Source of the DNA: Crossaster papposus | Lineage: Eukaryota; Echinodermata; Asteroidea; Velatida; Solasteridae | Assembly (NCBI GenBank): GCA_037893245.1 | Contig: JBAIAA010000318.1 | Location: 682,001-746,000 of the forward strand | Length of the DNA stretch: 64,000 nt | Reading direction: 5' to 3' | In this document: one piece after another, positions 61,276 to 64,000 of the stretch | Numbering within the stretch: the first letter of the stretch is position 1 | Layout: each line of letters begins with the position of its first letter | Translations under genes and position numbers: made by a program | The notes under the pieces: model-generated | The model's database searches: none | Seen by the model: only the letters and a program-made list of their open reading frames with translations | Told to the model about the DNA's origin: nothing

Positions 61276-61556
61276 GATGACAGCTAAGTGGCGTTGGTTG
61301 GACAAACTGCAAGTGATCGCATGCATGCACGCGCGCGTCCTTTTGAACCAGTTTGAAACCAATAGCAATAATAAACCACACAGTTGCCAAAAGTGAGGGC
61401 GCTGTTGACATTTCAGTTGCATGCAATATCCGTTTGTGCCAACAAAGAAGGCTGGTCATGTAACGACTTTTATAATGGGGGACATACAGGCTCTTTGGTT
61501 GCGAACGTCCATGCAACTTTGAGCCCAGGTGGCGCACGCGATAATGATAGGGTTAC

Positions 61557-61899
61557 GGAGAAATGACGAAAAAGTTAACATTTTTTATTCGAATGGGCGA
61601 GTACGCGCAGCGTCCGAGCCCATTTGAATTAAATAATGTCCACCTTTTGATTTTATTATTTATTTATTTATTAACCACTTCCAACAGCGGAGGAACCGCC
61701 AATAACAGGAATGGGGTATACAAACTATATCACTTTATAATAAAACAAGTATATAGATAAAAAATGTACAAACTGTATTAAATTACATTGTAAAACAACA
61801 CAAAGAATAGGACATCAGGGGGGTGAGTATGGAGAGGGTGTGGTTCTGGTTTGGGAGTTGATAGGTTGTAGGTTGAAGGTGGAGGTGGAAAGGGTTTTG
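61557..61899. other. intergenic, nothing recognised
   Basis: AT-rich; includes a short (ttat)n at about 61656-61672. No gene supported. Confidence 0.6.
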
Positions 61900-62247
61900 C
61901 GTGAATTTAAATGGTGCTCCAAACCAATTTGATTCAATTTCGTTTTCTGAGTACGCAGGAATACTCTTCCGTCGTGCGATTTAAACAAAATAACCATCCA
62001 ACTTAATAATACGTGCACTCAAACAGCATTCGAATTTGCAAACAGATTTGAATGTCAAACTAATTTTTGAAACAAAACTGAATGCCCTGAAAGTGAATAA
62101 GAACCACAGAACTGACACTATGGCCAACATCGCTTGAATGTGTACATTCAAACACGAATTTGTCGAATGCTTTGTGTTCGCACTCGGTTGAGAAGACCTA
62201 TTGATGTAGCGGTACAACATTCAAGCTTTTCTTTTTAATAACACCAG
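61900..62247. repeat. diverged copy of the sequence preceding the stalk exons
   Basis: gtgctccaaaccaatttgat, aataaccatccaacttaat and gaatgtgtacattcaaacac match 11367-11705 and 17608-17941. Divergence is much greater than between those two. Confidence 0.75.
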
Positions 62248-62424
62248 AATCAACGACTGGGGAGGAGGTTAGCACTATACAGACCTCCACAGAAGACCCC
62301 GGTAAGGTTACAACTCGTGCTGGTCCTGAAACGACGGTGAAGGGGTTGACTATTGATATATCCACAGACGTACATACCACCGCGCAATCCAGCTCTACTG
62401 CTAAATATTGTTCAACAACATCAG
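62248..62424 (+). CDS. stalk exon of a second, partial adhesion GPCR locus
   Basis: Acceptor aataacaccag| and donor atcag|gtaaga frame 177 nt, phase 1-1, open throughout. It reads STTGEEVSTIQTSTEDPG to KYCSTTS and is a diverged copy of stalk exons A and B, one codon longer. A Cys appears near the end where A and B have Phe. Following sequence from about 62990 matches the first gene's intron 7. The GAIN exons expected between are missing here, so this may be a decayed or rearranged paralogue, or its GAIN exons lie outside the window. Confidence 0.65.
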
Positions 62425-62989
62425 GTAAGAATGCTACATAGTGGTCGGGAGCATTAAATTTGTGGTCTGTGGGTAGTTCGGCAGGTTGGAGGTTCTAGCC
62501 CGGCAAGAAATGTGTTGATCAACATTTTATTATAGCTGGTTTTGGCGTGTTCCGAAGCTATTAGCCTATGTAAAATCCAGACTCCCACTGTTAATAGGAA
62601 TGTGAACAAAAAAGACCGAGTACAATGAGGCTACAATGTAAGTGCACTGCCAGTGCAGGACAGTACGCAGAATTGTTATGGGGGGTGCAATTTTTTTAGT
62701 TAACATTATCGCCTAAGCCAAGTTCATTTTCGTGTGCCACTACCGTTATTTCTACATTAAAATACATGTACCATTATTTACCCCGGAAAATGTGGACCTT
62801 TTGGTAATTTGGTGGGGTGCGTACGCACCCGTCGCAGCCCCCTGCGTACGGGCCTGCAGTGTGGCTTATTAACGACACCGCGCAATGCCGCAGTGTGAAC
62901 TATAGAGTATCCATTCTTTGCCACACATTATGTTCCATTTGGTTGGCAAACTGAGTAATACAGCACTGTTGTTTGTTTACTAGGTAAAG

Positions 62990-63720
62990 GACAGCAATTG
63001 TGTTTAATATCATTGGGTCGTATGAATTAGCAAATGCTACGAAGTACAGACAAGTATTTACTTTGAAGTAAAAGCATTAGGGAAAAGCAAATGCTTCAAT
63101 TCGTATGAATAAAATAAAGTTTACCATTTACCGGCTGAAATAGTAGTAAATGCTTTTTACTTGCAAGTGATTGCACAGCCGAATGGTTTATAACAATACA
63201 GTCTCTATTGTTAACACAACGCAACAGTGTGACCACGCTGACGGGGGTGTTTGAATGGAATCGGAACCTAAAGTTGCTGCTTCGCAGTCATGATGCCCTT
63301 TTCTGTCTAAATAATATTGCAAGAAATTATCCGCCATCTACGTCTCATTTCGTTCCCCCAATTCAGTACAACTGCTTGTATTTTATTCCTAGACACTGCA
63401 TCTTCCATGTTCATATCTTTTCCTGCCTGACCACATACGAAAGCTCCTATTTTTCATATTGGTATTTGCTTTTTCTTTGTCAAGGTAGCCCCGAACCAAC
63501 CTTTAACAATTTAGAGTAAATACTGCAATTCTGAAGCATTTATTCATTTTTAATCATACCAAATGGAGCAAATACTAATATTCTAGCAAATGCTGGAAAT
63601 TAAAAAGTAAATACTTTTGGTCTTTAGGAAATAATTTACAGTAAAACCTTTTACTTCATTTTTATTCATACAGATGCTAGTAGTGAAAGCTTAAAAATTG
63701 GTAGTAAAAGCAAATGCTAG
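62990..63720. repeat. paralogue of receptor intron 7 sequence
   Basis: gcattagggaaaagcaaatg, cagccgaatg-ttataacaata, ggggtgtttgaatg-aatcgga and agttgctgctt-gcagtcatg match 22670-22700 and 23165-23290 in order, then the AAATGCT repeat of 23450-23600 and 24955-25180. The TTAA MITE at 22771-23157 is absent here, giving a natural empty site. Confidence 0.75.
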
Positions 63721-63735
63721 TTTTTAATCATTCGA

Positions 63736-63898
63736 CACAATGTATTGGTAATGATGAGTTATTGTGCTGGTTAATGATGAGTTATTGTGCTGGTTAAAGA
63801 TGAGTTATTGTGTTGGTAATGACGAGTCATTGTGTTGGTAATGGTGAGTTATTGTGTTGGTAACTACGGATTATTGTGCTGGTTAATGATGAGTTTCT
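63736..63898. repeat. minisatellite of ~22-bp GATGAGTTATTGTGCTGGTTA units
   Basis: About seven units of the form gatgagttattgtgctggtta/gtaat follow each other with small substitutions. No coding meaning. Confidence 0.9.
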
Positions 63899-64000
63899 GT
63901 CTAACAAGTCATTACCGGCTATTATTGTCGTGCAGGAACAATGGTAATACGTCATGCCTGAATTTTACCAATGGTTCTGCCAAATGGTATACCATATATT

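Larger units (their letters stand above)
59053..61552 (-). mobile_element. piggyBac-like transposon, decayed
   Basis: The left end ccctttcagtaccaagg follows TAAA (59049-59052). The right end, reversed, is ccctatcattatcgcg, followed outside by TTAC (61553-61556). The two ends share CCCT-TCA-TA and both flanks are one base from TTAA, the piggyBac target. It contains a transposase relic on the minus strand and two homopolymer runs near the left end. Confidence 0.75.

Overview
This is a eukaryotic, intron-rich and transposon-rich window. Its interstitial TTAGGG repeats, tRNA-like SINEs, L1/Tx1-type LINE, piggyBac, PIF/Harbinger and Helitron remnants, and an adhesion-GPCR locus with a partial tandem paralogue fit an invertebrate deuterostome such as a lancelet. 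The species is an inference and was not proven from the sequence.

One gene spans most of the window on the + strand. It is an adhesion G-protein-coupled receptor that I assembled by hand as 20 coding exons between 5976 and 48872. Every splice junction has AG/GT borders and matching phase, and the sum is 2334 nt (777 codons plus TAA). The predicted order is: a hydrophobic signal or anchor exon behind a TATA box; two identical 58-codon Ser/Thr-rich stalk exons; a GAIN domain over seven exons; a GPS cleavage site (His-Asn|Thr); a seven-helix bundle over eight exons; and a short basic tail.

Layout. 92-5366: two Helitrons joined head to tail on the - strand. 5367-5975: promoter region. 6139-18610: long introns made of repeatedly duplicated blocks that carried the stalk exon along with a Harbinger end, and that were later hit by MITEs. 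18611-33865: GAIN, GPS, TM1 and TM2 exons with many short inverted-repeat elements between them. 33866-41987: one intron holding a nearly full-length L1/Tx1-like LINE on the - strand, flanked on both sides by a (TTTC)n microsatellite. 41988-48872: TM3 to stop, with SINEs and telomere-like repeats in the introns. 48873-62247: intergenic repeats, several strong foldback elements and a decayed piggyBac transposon. 57720-64000: a second, incomplete copy of the receptor locus with a diverged stalk exon at 62248-62424, followed directly by sequence that in the first gene lies after the fourth GAIN exon.

Most short open frames here are chance readings or lie in repeats. The supported coding content is the receptor, the paralogue's stalk exon, the LINE ORFs, the piggyBac transposase relic and a Harbinger Myb-like fragment.
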